In this document: positions 45,439-57,140 of the stretch, one piece after another | How the letters are laid out: the number at the start of each line of letters is the position of its first letter | Numbering within the stretch: the first letter of the stretch is position 1 | NCBI GenBank assembly: GCA_036346255.1 | Contig: JAYEVH010000315.1 | Span: 27,624 to 91,623 of the forward strand | DNA length: 64,000 bases | Direction: 5' to 3' | Source of the DNA: Ampelocalamus luodianensis | Lineage: Eukaryota > Streptophyta > Magnoliopsida > Poales > Poaceae | Notes under the pieces: model-generated | What the model was told of the DNA's origin: nothing | Seen by the model: only the letters and a program-made list of their open reading frames with translations | Database searches by the model: none | Translations under genes and position numbers: made by a program

Positions 45439-45585
45439 CAGGAACGGAGCTGGCACTGAGTCAGGCCTCGGGCCGGCTCAACTAGTTTTGGTCCAAATTC
45501 AAGTTGATACTGTCATTTTGACTTCCAACTGGTATTTTCACGCTGGACCTCAGATCATTACCTCGGAGGCTCAGCTCCGCCCCTG
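45439..45585. mobile_element. hAT-type MITE, 147 bp
   Basis: Flanked by a perfect 8-bp target duplication GTTGCAAT (45431-45438 and 45586-45593), the hAT signature length. Ends are inverted: CAGGAACGGAGCTGG on the left and, on the complement of the right end, CAGGGGCGGAGCTGAG. Non-coding, so mobilised by a transposase encoded elsewhere. Confidence 0.88.
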
Positions 45586-45593
45586 GTTGCAAT

Positions 45594-46511
45594 GATTTGT
45601 ATACCGCCTACATGAAGATATTTATGATTATGTCTTTCTTAGTTCTCCACTCCTCAGCCAGGCCTTGCTCCCACTGTCCCACTGCCACATCCACTGCGGT
45701 CTGTGCATGCGACGTTAACGTGACAATGGACAAAATAGCCGTGCGGTGTTTCGTATTCGAGAGTTGATTTGTTAGAATGGTTTCTTAGTCATTTTAATGC
45801 ACGTCCACGGATAATTTGTGCTTGGTGAGTTGGAGAATTATGTGAATTTGAAGTCCTATCTGTGCCGACCAATGATACTGTAGCACAATTCGATTTACGA
45901 CTCTACGTGGGCTTTTGCATGCCAACGCAATATGCTCTCAACTAGTGGATTGTGGATGTCAATCTGATCTCTTGCTGAGAACCAGTCTTGCTTAGGTGGC
46001 TAGTGATGGTGGTTGTTTCCCTAGTCCATCAGGATTCAAACTTTAAGTTTAACCTTACGTGTCTTATTTAAGAGATTATTTTTTCAGTGGGATTCAACGT
46101 CAAAGTTGAGGAATATGGATGCTCTTTCCAAGGTACAAAACGCCATTCTATTTTTCTTCCCCAAGCATTTCAATATCTATGTCCCTATTTCTATTTTAGT
46201 AGTACAACTTATTGTGTTGATTCTATTGGCCCAGACTTCAGAACCTTATGTTGGACCTGAAATAGGTCATAGGTGTTGCCGAGTTTCGCAATGGACATTC
46301 TTTGCTAAGAATGATTAGTTTAAAACAAAGCGAATGATAACTTAATGCGTGTAAAGCGATCCAATATTATGCTTCTGTATCAACGTGCCCTCTGTATACC
46401 CTTTTATTGTATTGTTGTCATCCTTTTTTTAACCGGAAAAGTGCATGGAGGAGCAATAATTAATGTTTTAAAATTGGCCTTTACTTCGCCTTATAGTGTC
46501 AATGGTCATAA
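45594..46511. other. intergenic, no gene recognised
   Basis: AT-rich with no conserved reading frame. Short frames at 46106-46318 and 46345-46539 show no recognisable domain. Confidence 0.4.
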
Positions 46512-46605
46512 TGTTGGAATGAACCCTTGTGCATTCTAATAGGCCTAAAGGCCAATATATGCAGGTTAATACACAAAGAACACCCTGTACATGTAATATA
46601 TAACA
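46512..46605 (-). repeat. 3' LTR of the second copia, 94 bp
   Basis: On the minus strand it starts TGTTATATATTACATG after the purine tract TTTAAGGGG and ends GGGTTCATTCCAACA, giving TG...CA ends. Only one LTR is present, so length cannot be confirmed by a partner. Confidence 0.75.
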
Positions 46606-47971
46606 CCCCTTAAACTCATGGTGGATGAACAATACTGAGTTTGGAGAGGTAGAGACTGTGTTGAGCTTTAGTCTGTGCCTTAGTGAAGAAATCTGGTAAT
46701 TGAAGCTCCGAAGGCACATACTGAAGAGCAATAACTTAGTCCTGCACCTGCGATCTCATGAACGAATTATCTATACCAATATGCTTGGTGAGCTCATGCT
46801 TCACTAGATCTCGAGCAATGCTGATCGCACCAGTACTGTCTGATAAGAGAGGAGTCGGTGCAAAAGCTGAAACACCGAAATCCTTAAGTAACCACCGAAG
46901 CCAAGTGATCTCAGCTGTCAACGCTGTCATGGCTCGCAACTTAGCCTCAGCACTCTAACGGGAAACAATAGTCTACTTCTTAGTCTTCCAGGCAACCGGA
47001 GAGGAGCCAAGGAAAACACAATAGACAGAAAGAGATCGGCGATCAGAAGGATCGCTAGCTTAGGTCGCATCAGAGTATGCCTGAAGCTGCAAAAGGTTGG
47101 AACGAGGAAAGAAAAGTCGACGACTGATCGTCCCATGAAGATATTGTAGAACACAAAGAATGTGACTATAGTGGAGCTGAGTGGGAGCATAAATGAACTA
47201 ACTCATAATGTGGACAGGGTGAGAAATATCCGGTCGAGTGATCCTAAGGTAGACAAGGCTCCCAACAAGATGACAGTAGCGAGTGAGATCCTCAAGAGGC
47301 CCCTCGTTAGTGGGCCGAAGGTGAACAATAAGCTCTACAGGAGTGTCCACCGTGTGCTGATCAGTGAGACAAGCGCGAGCAAGGATATCCTGAATGTACT
47401 TCTCTAGGGAGAGGTAATAACTCTCAGGCGCGGAAGTGACCTCAATCCCAAGGAAGTAACGAAGGGGACTCAAATCAGACATCAAGAACTGCTTACTGAG
47501 ATGCCTCTTCACAAAATCAATATAGTGAGAGTCATCCCCAGTAATGATCATATCATCATGATCATTGGCGGAGAAGTCGGCAGTAGTGACAACAGAGGAG
47601 AAGCGGTCAAACCAACACGAGGGGCTTGCTTGAGCCCATAGAGAGAACGACGAAGGTGACAAACCATACCAGCAGGGACATAATACTCAGGGCGGCTGCA
47701 TATAGATCTCACGCAGCTCGCCATTAAGAAAGGAATTCTTGACGTTCAGCTGAGAGATGAGCCACTGTCGAACAGAGACCACAACCAAAAGAGTGCAAAC
47801 AGTGGTCATGTGAGCGACAGGAGCAAAAGTCTTATCGTAGTCACGACCAATACTTCTGCTGAAAACTACGCACCACAAGACGAGCTTGGATGGAAGGCTA
47901 GAAGAGATTGGCCGTACTGAAGTGACATTGAATTCACTGGAACCCTCGTGGATCACAAAAGCTACAATCAA
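46512..47971 (-). mobile_element. 3' half of a second Ty1/copia element
   Basis: Read on the minus strand: RT fragments (FAPVAHMTTVCTLL and NVKNSFLNGELREIYMQPP in 47687-47971; DDMIITGDDSHYIDFVKRHL and LRYFLGIEVTS in 47198-47662), RNase H (EITWLRWLLKDFGV, TKHIGIDNSFMR in 46736-46939), a purine tract and a 94-bp LTR. The 5' half (gag to integrase and 5' LTR) is missing; homology stops at about 47971. Its LTR differs from that of the copia at 10555, so it is a different family of the same short-LTR type. Frames are broken. Confidence 0.9.
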
Positions 47972-48928
47972 TTATCAATTTGAGATTGTGCAGCCACTCG
48001 TGTAATTAAGTTTTTAATGATACAAACTAGCATATCACTTGTAAAAAGCTCCTACTATTAAGTTTTTAATGATACAAACTAGCATATCACTTGTAAAAAG
48101 CTCCTACTTACTACTACTTTTTTTTTACTCATGACAGATCCAGGATATATGACACTGACACAAGGTACCATAACACACCAGTGAAGGTATATTTTGTGCC
48201 CTTAATTCTTTTTTAACTGCTCCCCTACCCAATTTGAATACTTAATTATACGTAGGCCTTGCTTGAAATCGAGCCATAGATTTTGTTATTTTATTGCACC
48301 TTTGTTCGTTATTTTCATATGGCCACGTTTGGTACAGGACATGGTAGTGTCATGCATGAAATGGTTCTTAAAAAAAAGGGTTCTCGGGTCGGTACAGTAC
48401 ACGACATGGTGGTGTCATGCAGAGAAAAAGACTAGTATGTTAAAACATAATTTTTTACCCAAATAGCACTGTTTGGAGCGTTATTAACAAAAACGGCACT
48501 TTTGGCGTCTTTTTTGCAAAACTAGCGCTCAATACCGTCCGTGGGTGGGACGGACGGCCCCAGATTGCCATGTCGCCGTCGTCGCACCACCAGTGGATGG
48601 AGGCGCCTCACCCGTCCCTCTCTGGGACAGATCCGTCCTAGCCTAACATGGTCGCCGGCGCGCTTTGCCAGCCTAACATGGTCGCCAGAGCTACGGTTTG
48701 AGGCAGCGTGCGCGGAGGAGCAAAACGGGGAGAGGATGACAAGGCGAAGGTGGTGACGCGGATGCGAACACCGGAGGTGGTCGGCGGCGCAGATTGATTC
48801 ACGGTGGCGAGATGGTTCTGGCGACTCTCCGTGGAAAAGGACACGTGCATGAGGTAGATCGCGGCGCCGGGATGGAGAATATGCGGTCGATGAGCGGCGG
48901 AACTCACCGGAGGAGCGAGGAACGGGCA
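47972..48928. other. intergenic, no gene recognised
   Basis: Includes a 52-bp perfect tandem duplication (48006-48107) and a GC-rich part (48530-48928) with ORFs on both strands that lack any domain. Two similar phrases, ACATGGTRGTGTCATGCA, occur near 48340 and 48403. Confidence 0.4.
48006..48107. repeat. 52-bp tandem duplication
   Basis: TTAAGTTTTTAATGATACAA begins at 48006 and again at 48058, and the two copies are identical through AAAAAGCTCCTACT. Perfect identity points to a recent duplication or an assembly error. Confidence 0.85.
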
Positions 48929-50079
48929 TGTAACATCCCAAGTTTGGGTTTGTGTTTCAAATGTAAGAAAAGTAAAAGAAATTAAAACTTTTCTTGCATC
49001 TTGCTGTAAGTGAGCTATTCTGTAATTCTTGTTCAAGGAATTGTCGAATTGGAAAGTCACAAGCTTCTAAAACCTTAGCCTTGAACCTTTGAAAACTTTC
49101 TTGTTAATCTTGTGATCATCCTCTGAAAATATTTTTCCTTGGTTCTAGGAATGTTGTGTGACTCCTCTGAAAAATTGCATAATTTTTAGAAATTATTTGC
49201 TAATTTTAAGAGGCCAGTCAAACCAGTTGACTGTAGTCAAACCCTAGTTCGATGCACAGTTGAAATTTTGGAGAAAAATATAAGTCATAAAAGTCTCTGA
49301 CAATTTTACACAAGGTCAATCCTAAAGTCAACAAGTTCCTGTAAAAATTTCAGAAATTTTAGAGTTAGTTTGTTACCTTGAAAAATTCTTCAAAGTTCTC
49401 TGTTCTAATCTAACCTAAAACTTGGGTTCACTATTCTAGGTGTGAACTGGTCTAGGCTCGAGCCAATTGACTTGGCTCGGTCAACTAGCGCACTCGGGTC
49501 CGTTTTAAAACGCGCAATCTTTGCGAGTCGTTGGATTTCAATCGGGTGGCCCACGTTCGCGAGGACGTTCGGACCTCCCTTTCGCGCTCGTTTTCCTTAG
49601 CCGTTGGATCCTGATCCAACCGCCCTCGTTGCTCGATGCAATCGAACCTTCGATTTTTCTCTTAATCGTGACCGCCCATTTTGATCGGACCGCCGCGTTG
49701 CTTGGGGTCATTTGGGGACCTCCGATTGTCCCATTCAATCTCAACCGCCCATTTCTAAATCCAACGGTCATAAAGCTTTGACTCAAGTCCTTGGTTCGCT
49801 CAACCCATTTGTGAGTCTAGACCGAGCCGCTGCTATCACTAATGTGTGGCCCGCAGGACTGGTCACTTTCTTCTTCCTCGCTCTCGTGCGTGCGGTGTGA
49901 TAGAACAGGCATGGGAGAGGGGAGCTTTGTCAACTTCTTGCGTCACCATTCCACGGCTCTTGATCCTCGGCATTTAATGCCATCAGTGAGTTTTCGCCCT
50001 CAAGATTGCCTTTCTCAGCTACTCCCGTCTTCTCCACCTCGCCCATGGCAGTGTGTAAACCGAGTTCACCATGGGCTTT

Positions 50080-50967
50080 TGATGCGTACACGCTAGGGGT
50101 GGCCCGATCTTCACGGCGTAGGTTGAAGAACAAGCGAATCTTGTTGTGGACAGCGAGGATAACTAGTTGTGAGGAGCTGAAAAGGGTAACTAGCTTTAAC
50201 CTGCCAAGGTTGGATGCGACCAAGCGTTGGGGAGAGACGATCTGAAGCCTTTTGGACTCTGTCCTGCTATCCGAACAATCGCAGAATCACAATCCGGAAC
50301 TAACCCACACAAAACGCCCGGAAGCGAAGAGCACGAATTAGGGGATCCCAGAGGAATCTTCTTGCAAATCCAAGAGAACTCACAAGAGTAAAGGAGTAAA
50401 AATACTAGCAGTCTTGCTGCAAAGTACCATCTTTCATAGATTGGTTTGTTGAAAATATCAAAAGTACATTAACAGATGGGGTAGAGGGTATATATACTAG
50501 GAACAACCCTCCTAGCTGGGTATGAACACAAGTCATCACGTTGGAAGGTGGAAGGCCAACTGGTTGAAGCATTCAAGGAGTTTTTCTCGAGTTCGCGCGT
50601 GTCCGCTCAACTTCTGCAGCTTTCTTGATAAAACAGCAATAACTCTCTCCTCGGAAGTCCAAATGATGAACCGTTTGTTGGAGGTGAAAATAGACTTGAT
50701 TATCTTTCCATCCATATAGGATATGCACAGTAAAACATGACAAGTTGGTGCGCAAGCATTCAAGGAGTCTTCAGTTTTCACGCAGCATTTATCAGCATGT
50801 GTAACTGTTACTAAAATGACCATAACTTTCATTACACAACTCCAAATGACACGGTTTGAAGCGTAGCAAAATAGACATGACAAGCTATCCATTGGTCTGG
50901 TGCATGCTGGCTGGAATCATTTTCATTCGTGCATATTTGTCAAGAAACTTCTGAGATGTCCTCATCA
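50080..50967. mobile_element. 888-bp solo LTR nested in the second LTR
   Basis: TG...CA ends (TGATGCGTACACGC to GATGTCCTCATCA) flanked by a perfect 5-bp duplication GCTTT (50075-50079 and 50968-50972). The block is absent from the matching place in the first LTR (near 4890). No coding region. A phrase CCATAACTTTCATTACACAA resembles repeats in the LTR at 62384. Family not recognised. Confidence 0.85.
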
Positions 50968-52185
50968 GCTTTGTTCTTAAGTTACCCGTTGGTTTTCGGC
51001 TATAAAAGCCCCCCAATCTCCTCCTTGAGATCCTTTACAACACCCCTAGCTCCCCCTCTGTTCTTTGAGCTCAAAACCCTAGAATCTCCAAATCACCATT
51101 GGAGACCGTGGAGCTCTGTTGGTGGCTTGAGTGCTCCAGTGGTTCCTTCTCTTTTCTTTTGTATCTTCGTGCGCCTCTTAGCACCTTGAGCATTTCCTCT
51201 CACTCAATTTTGGATTTCATTCACAGGAATTGTCCAATTTTGAGTTCAAATCTTTTCGGCCGAATTCACCCCCTTCTTCCCCAACTCCGGTAAGTTACTT
51301 CGTTCTTCAATTAAATGCTCATGGACCTTCTGTGGGCCTTAATGAAGTTATATTTACCACCCGGTGGCTCCCTTTTTGCTCAGGCCATCATCTCCGCACT
51401 TTCTTCCTCAGCTCCGGTGAGCTCCTCTACCATCAAAGCTTCTCCGACCATCTTGGATCCTCTCCTAAGCTAATGTAGCTTCTTGTTAGTTCTTAGATGC
51501 TGTGGCTCCCGCTTATTTGGACAATGCGGAGCTTTTACGCTATTTTTGTTTTCGGCCGTGTGTGGCACCGTCGCTTATCTCCGGCTCGCCGGCGTTCTAG
51601 GCCGCCGCCGTCATCGAGGATACCTCCTTCGGGTGCGCAAGGTTATTGTGTTTCATTTACGCCTTTAGTCCTCGTCGCGGTGGTCGAGTCGTGGCGGCGA
51701 GCTTTCCTTTGCGCCGTTTTTGTCGGCGAAGCGTCTCTCCATTGTTGTCATTTAGAGATGAGATCCGTCATTAATTGCTAATCATTGATAATCGTTGTTA
51801 ATCGTTGCTTAGGAAATAAATGGCTGTCCTAAAATGACTTAATGAGTCGCGCCATGTGGGCCGCTGGCCGGACACGTTAGTTGGCTTGGGTTAAGGCCGA
51901 GTCACTTACAAGTGGGCCCCGCGTGCTTAAACCATTGTAGTATTGTCATTAAGGCCTGTTTGGTAGAGCTCTAGATTCTTATTTTTGATTCTGCTTCGAT
52001 TCTCGAGAATCCACTTCTCGAGAATTTGAGTCGTCTGTTGAAAGCGTTGGTTGGTAGATTGGCTCCAAAACCATATGAGGAAGGATTAGAGTTAAATAGA
52101 CCATGTTACCCCTAGTTGTAATACTTCAATTGTATTTGTGTCTTTCTCCTATGTATTTGTACACAAATTATAAAATTTTCCCCAA

Positions 52186-52188
<3 letters not shown>

Positions 52189-52254
<66 letters not shown>
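52189..52254. repeat. (TA)n microsatellite
   Basis: About 33 uninterrupted TA dinucleotides inside the Harbinger-like element, between a TTTCCCCAAATT flank and CACACA. Length is likely variable between individuals and hard to sequence exactly. Confidence 0.97.
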
Positions 52255-52261
<7 letters not shown>

Positions 52262-53189
52262 TGTATTTGTACACAATACTTTTACATTGCATTTACACTT
52301 CATGATGGAGTACAAGCTGTTGGCAAATAATGGTGATCTTTGAAATGTACACCTCAAGAGCAAAAATATGGCGAAAGAGCGAAGGCATAAAAAAGAAGAG
52401 CAAGAAACAAGTTGCATAGGACATGTATAACACTGGAATCACTGTTGTCCAGTTTTAACTTTTGACCATGGTGCTTGCCTTTAATGATTTTGTAAAATAA
52501 TGCCTTTTGTTTTAGAGTTTATCTAAAATCGAATGATATCTCTCATTTTTAATTGTCTTGAAATATTCACCTGGCCATTTTGCGGTATTTTCTATAAGCA
52601 ATATGTAAATAGTTTGGCACTTTTTCCGTAAGACAGGGGGAACAACAATAATCTTTACATAGTTCCCTGGAACAACCCTATGAACAGTGCTTCATATGAA
52701 CACTTGCGCCTATAAACTATAACTTATCTATCCATATATACAACATCTGAGAAGGATTCTGGCAATCTTCTCATCACAACAAATCATGTGACAACCAAAC
52801 CAAATATTTCGGAAATCATGTGACAAATAAATGACCAAATTGTGCTTGAGAACTTGCTGAATCAAACGACTTGCATCGCCATCCCACTTTCATGATACCG
52901 CTTCTTAATTCAGCAGACAATGCCTTTATTCCGAAACTTTGCTAAAATATCACTTGCACAATGTTATCAAACACGCTTTGATTCAATGCTCTAGCTAGTG
53001 GCGAATGATGATTTCCATATAGAATTGCTGCTGCAATCCTTGCATCAGATTTTCAAAAGCTTCTAAAACTGAAGCCCATCACTGCTACTACCATACAAAC
53101 CTGGCGGTGGTGAGTGATATGCATTACTTTTGATTTAGCGTGTGTATATGCTATTGCATTTAACCTATATGCATTACTTTTGTTTTAAA

Positions 53190-54335
53190 CATTCCATTGC
53201 ATGGGCTATATTGAGTGCATAGCCAAGTGCGATGGATCTCTAGTTGGGTGGGCGAGTGTCGTTCAAGTAGTTTTTCAATGACATCCTGGTAGTAGCTCAC
53301 CGACAATCACCATCAATGGTTCCTTGCAAGCTCAGATGAACTACATAAGTGCGTAAATTTGTGTGAGAAAAGATCACAAGAAAACTGATGATTTAGTTAG
53401 CAATGGCTATGATAGGTCTGAACTAAACTAGATAAATTAATGCAAAATCAAATTAGACACAACAGTGTGACATTCAGGCAAGGATGTACCTTTACAAGAT
53501 TATCATGTTTCACTCTACACATCATATTTACTCCTCGAATGAAACGAGCTTCAAGAGTTGCTCTTTCGTCAGGAGTACTGCCATTGTTAAGCACCTTTAT
53601 TGCTACAATTATATCAACATACCTATTCGAAAGCACACATAAAAAACTAATTAATTACTGATAAAAACGGACACAGGTATCCATGAAGGCAAAAAAAAAA
53701 CTATGATACACAATATAGTTATATAACATCAACATGAAGAGTTAAATGGCAAAGTTCCTTCATGGGGCAAGAATGCCAGCTCAATTTGTTAATATCCACC
53801 GGTGGTGTACATTGAAACGTACAAAAATTGAGAAGAACTTCTAACACTAAAACTAGAGCAGAGACTTCAAATTTGGTTCAATTGTTGCAAGCACTGACGA
53901 CTTTGAGCACAAACGTAACAAACATTAGGCACGGTTATGTAATAAAAGATGCTCTACTTACTTCCCCTTGTAGACCTTCCCATGAGTTCCCTCCCCAATC
54001 TTAGCTACAATGAACAACATCCTGGGATTAACAAGCAGCTTCTTGTCAATCCAAGATGTCGGTGCTGTGGCATCCGAGCACCGTGCCGGCTCCACGAAAT
54101 CATCGGCCACGACCTTGCTCGGTCGAGTCCACCTGAATTCCTCACTGTCACCGCTGTCACCATCCCTACACCCACCAGTGCACTCATCGTGTTCGGCCGA
54201 CGCGACATGGCGCCACAGAGAAACAATCTTTGTTGGGATCGCGAACTTGCGTGACACCGAGGCATTAACACAAACACCAGCAGCGTGCCCAAAGAGCGGA
54301 AGCCCAATTCGCGCGCTCGCGCTCATAGAGTGCAC
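53190..54335 (-). pseudogene. captured plant Raf/HT1-like protein kinase gene fragment
   Basis: Exon 1 (54335-53962) ends in the glycine loop KIGEGTHGKVYKG. Exon 2 (53622-53490) gives YVDIIVAIKVLNNGSTP with the ATP-binding Lys, and MMCRVKHDNLVK. Exon 3 (53340 to about 53190) gives ACKEPLMVIVGELLPG, then SLKNYLNDTRPPN and GYALNIAHAMECL in shifted frames. Splice sites and phases match between exons 1 and 2, so this was genomic DNA, not a retrocopy. Disablements: the helix-C Glu is Gly (FIRGVNMM for FIREVNMM), a TGA at 53332-53334, and at least two frameshifts in exon 3. The HRD catalytic loop, DFG and the whole C lobe are absent. It cannot make an active kinase. The parent gene is outside this window. 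Confidence 0.9.
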
Positions 54336-57140
54336 ACGAGTGTTTCAAGAATCAGAGCACCAAGGCCACTCGGAGGCACAAAATTTCACCTTCACTAAAT
54401 TCTGGAGCAGCGCGCTGAACAAAAAAACAAGTGATTTTCGCTAAAAAAAAATTGCAAAGTCTTTTAGCAAAATCAAATCTGCAGCCCGAGCGCGCTCTAG
54501 AGCACTAATCACCTTATAAAGCTTCGATTTATATCTCGGGAAAATGGGGGTAAAAAAACTGCAAGAAAAAGAGGAAGTCACAACAAAAAAGGGCCGATTT
54601 TTAACAAGAAACTGAGTGGAAATCGGCAATTTTGAGCTCAAAAGGGGGGGGGAGAAATTTTCACGAAAAAAATCGCGAGACCACACTGTGGGTGGCTGGA
54701 CCGCGTGGCCTCGGGAACTGAAGGAGAAGCCCTAACCCTAGAGATGGATGGATTGGGTGCGGGGGCGGTTCACCGTGCGGCTGGGGGTCGTCGTCGTCGT
54801 CGTGCGGGGGGAAGGAAGAGGGGGAGACACATCTAAAACCGAAGGGAGGGTCCGCCCCTGACCGGAGGCGCACACGGGGGCCGAAGGCGCAATTTTCTCC
54901 ATGTCGCGAGAGCAGCGGGAGAAGAGGACGACGCGATGGGAAGGCGAAGGGGTAAGGCTGGGGTCGCGCACGGTGGAATTTTCTAAGGGGTAGTTCAATG
55001 GTAATTGCGGGTAAATGCATCAAACTTTTAGGGGTATTTTCGTTTCTGAAGCTTGGATTCTCACGAGAATCTGCGGAAGGTCGCTCGTTGCTAGTTCATT
55101 TTCGAGACGACTCGCGAGAAGCGAGAATCGTAGTTTTGAGAATCGGGGTGTTTGGTACAGCTCCACGAGAATCGATTGAGAAGCTGGGAGTAGAATCTGT
55201 ACCAAACAGGGCCTAAGACACAGATTGGGTTATTAATTACTAATCATTGTTAGTAATTAATGGCTATCCTAAATGGCCTAATGTGTCATTGTCAGGTGGG
55301 CCTCGCCCGCTTAAACAGGCACTATGCGTTGTTGTTTAGGACATCATTAATGCTAATCATTGTTAATCATGGTTAATAACTGGTTAGTAATTAATGGCTG
55401 TCCTAAACCAACATTAACTGTCGCTGACAGTGGGGCCCACACTTAACCCTTCCTGTGCACTTGAGCTCACGTGTGTTAGTGCGTAGCACTTTGTTGATCT
55501 TGGACCGTTCGTTTTAAGATCTGCGGCCCAGATCTATTTGAACGTTCGGACCACCTCATCGTCCAAATCGTTGTGGACCGTTCACTTCTAGATCTGCGGC
55601 TCTGATGGCGCGAACGTTCGGACCTCGAGCGGAACTCTCCGTGAGCCGTCCATCTTTAGATCGGCGCCACGTTAGTTGGAACGTTCGGACCGCCAAACAC
55701 CTCCCCCACCGTAGACCGTTGGATCTAATCCAACGGTTGGTTATGTGTGGCGCTGTGCGCGTTTCGTTCGGCCCTCGCGTTTGGGCCGTTCGGTTCACAA
55801 TTGACGGCCCATGTTTGTCCACGTCCTTTTCCGTTGGGTTAAGTTGTTTAAATTCCGGTAAGCTTTTAATTGTCAACTAAAAATAGTTTTAAATTTTAAA
55901 ATTTCATAACTAATTCATTTTAACTCCATTTTGAATGATTCAAATTGTGTTAAATTTATATGTAACTGAACTTTGATCTAAAAATATATTTAGGCGCTGT
56001 TCTATAGTAGAAAATTGTGTAGATTGTATTAACTTATTTTAACATTAATTGTTGCTCTAGAAATTCATTAAAACTTAGAAAATGCATAAGTTATTCTCTG
56101 CAACTCCAAATTGAGCAAACTAAAATGTGTTAGGTTCCTCTGTGATTGTGCTATAGTATAAAACAGGTCTAATGTTTGTCCTTGTTTTTGAAAAATGTTA
56201 TACACTAGTTTCACGACTTAGAAAAATTATAAGTAATTTAATTTAACTCCAAATGAAGTGAACTCAATTTTGCTATCTTAACAATATCATGTTCTACCCA
56301 CCATAAAAATTTTATATTCAAAAACCTTCTGGAAAATTGTGCCATGAACAGTAATAAGAAATAATTTAATTTGAATTTTTCAGCTGAAAGAAATTGTTTA
56401 GTCTATAACTTTTGCATACTTAGTCCAAATTGAATGATTCTTGTTGCTAAATTCATTTAAAATCATGACCTTACTACTGTGTAAATTTCATAGAATTTGG
56501 ATTATTTGATTTTTGAGTATTTTTCGGTGTTCTTCGTTCTTATTGGATTTTCGCGTTCCTGCGTTAGGTTCCGAAGAATTTGTTAAACCTGAGAGCGATC
56601 CTCTGCAGCAAGAGGACCACCAGCAAGGCAAGCAGATGTAGCATTTGATCATATTGCTCCTATTATTTTCAAAGTCTAATATGTTGTTTGCAAATTCTAC
56701 GTATGCATTGTTATCTTGTGTTAAACTATTGTCGGTTAGTTGACCCATTAGATGCATAATCCGTAGGTAAATGTTTATCCTCTACTACTGAGCCTAGGAC
56801 TATCTTGCCGTGATTTAGGGTTTGTTGGATGAGCCCTTGTCACTTGGTAGTTTATGAGTCATTGTTGCTTAATCATGCTTAGCTACCGGTAGAATTGGGC
56901 GGTTGTCGACTTAGTCGATAATCTTGATCACACAAAACTTATTGTGAATTTATATTCAACACCTTGTGCTATGTTTAATTGAGAAAACTAAAACTGAAAA
57001 CAAAAATGATTTAGACTTGGGCACAATGGTACGATGGTGTGCTTTTGGGTGTGAATGGTTGGTGCCCGAGTCAACAATGACCGAACATCTTGTGTCACAC
57101 TATCCAAGCATTTTTGCGTGCTCACCACACTAGAGGGAGA

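Larger units (their letters stand above)
51953..55213. mobile_element. PIF/Harbinger-like transposon carrying a captured kinase fragment, 3.26 kb
   Basis: Terminal inverted repeats: GGCCTGTTTGGTAGAGCTC on the left and, on the complement of the right end, GGCCCTGTTTGGTACAGATT. Subterminal GATTCTCGAGAATCCACTT and GATTCTCGTGAGAATCCA words continue the symmetry. The target duplication TAA (51950-51952 and 55214-55216) fits PIF/Harbinger. The surrounding LTR continues on both sides. No transposase was found, so it is non-autonomous. It contains a (TA)n tract and, on the minus strand, a kinase gene fragment with introns (53190-54335) plus its GC-rich upstream sequence. This is the architecture called Pack-type. 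Superfamily rests on TIR and duplication only. Confidence 0.83.

Noticed and set aside
52103..52417. ORFs through the (TA)n tract on both strands
   Set aside because: Poly-(Tyr-Ile) translation of a microsatellite, not a protein.
54661..55023. 120-codon minus-strand ORF upstream of the captured kinase
   Set aside because: Low-complexity Pro/Arg/Asp sequence without domain; more likely the captured 5' flank.
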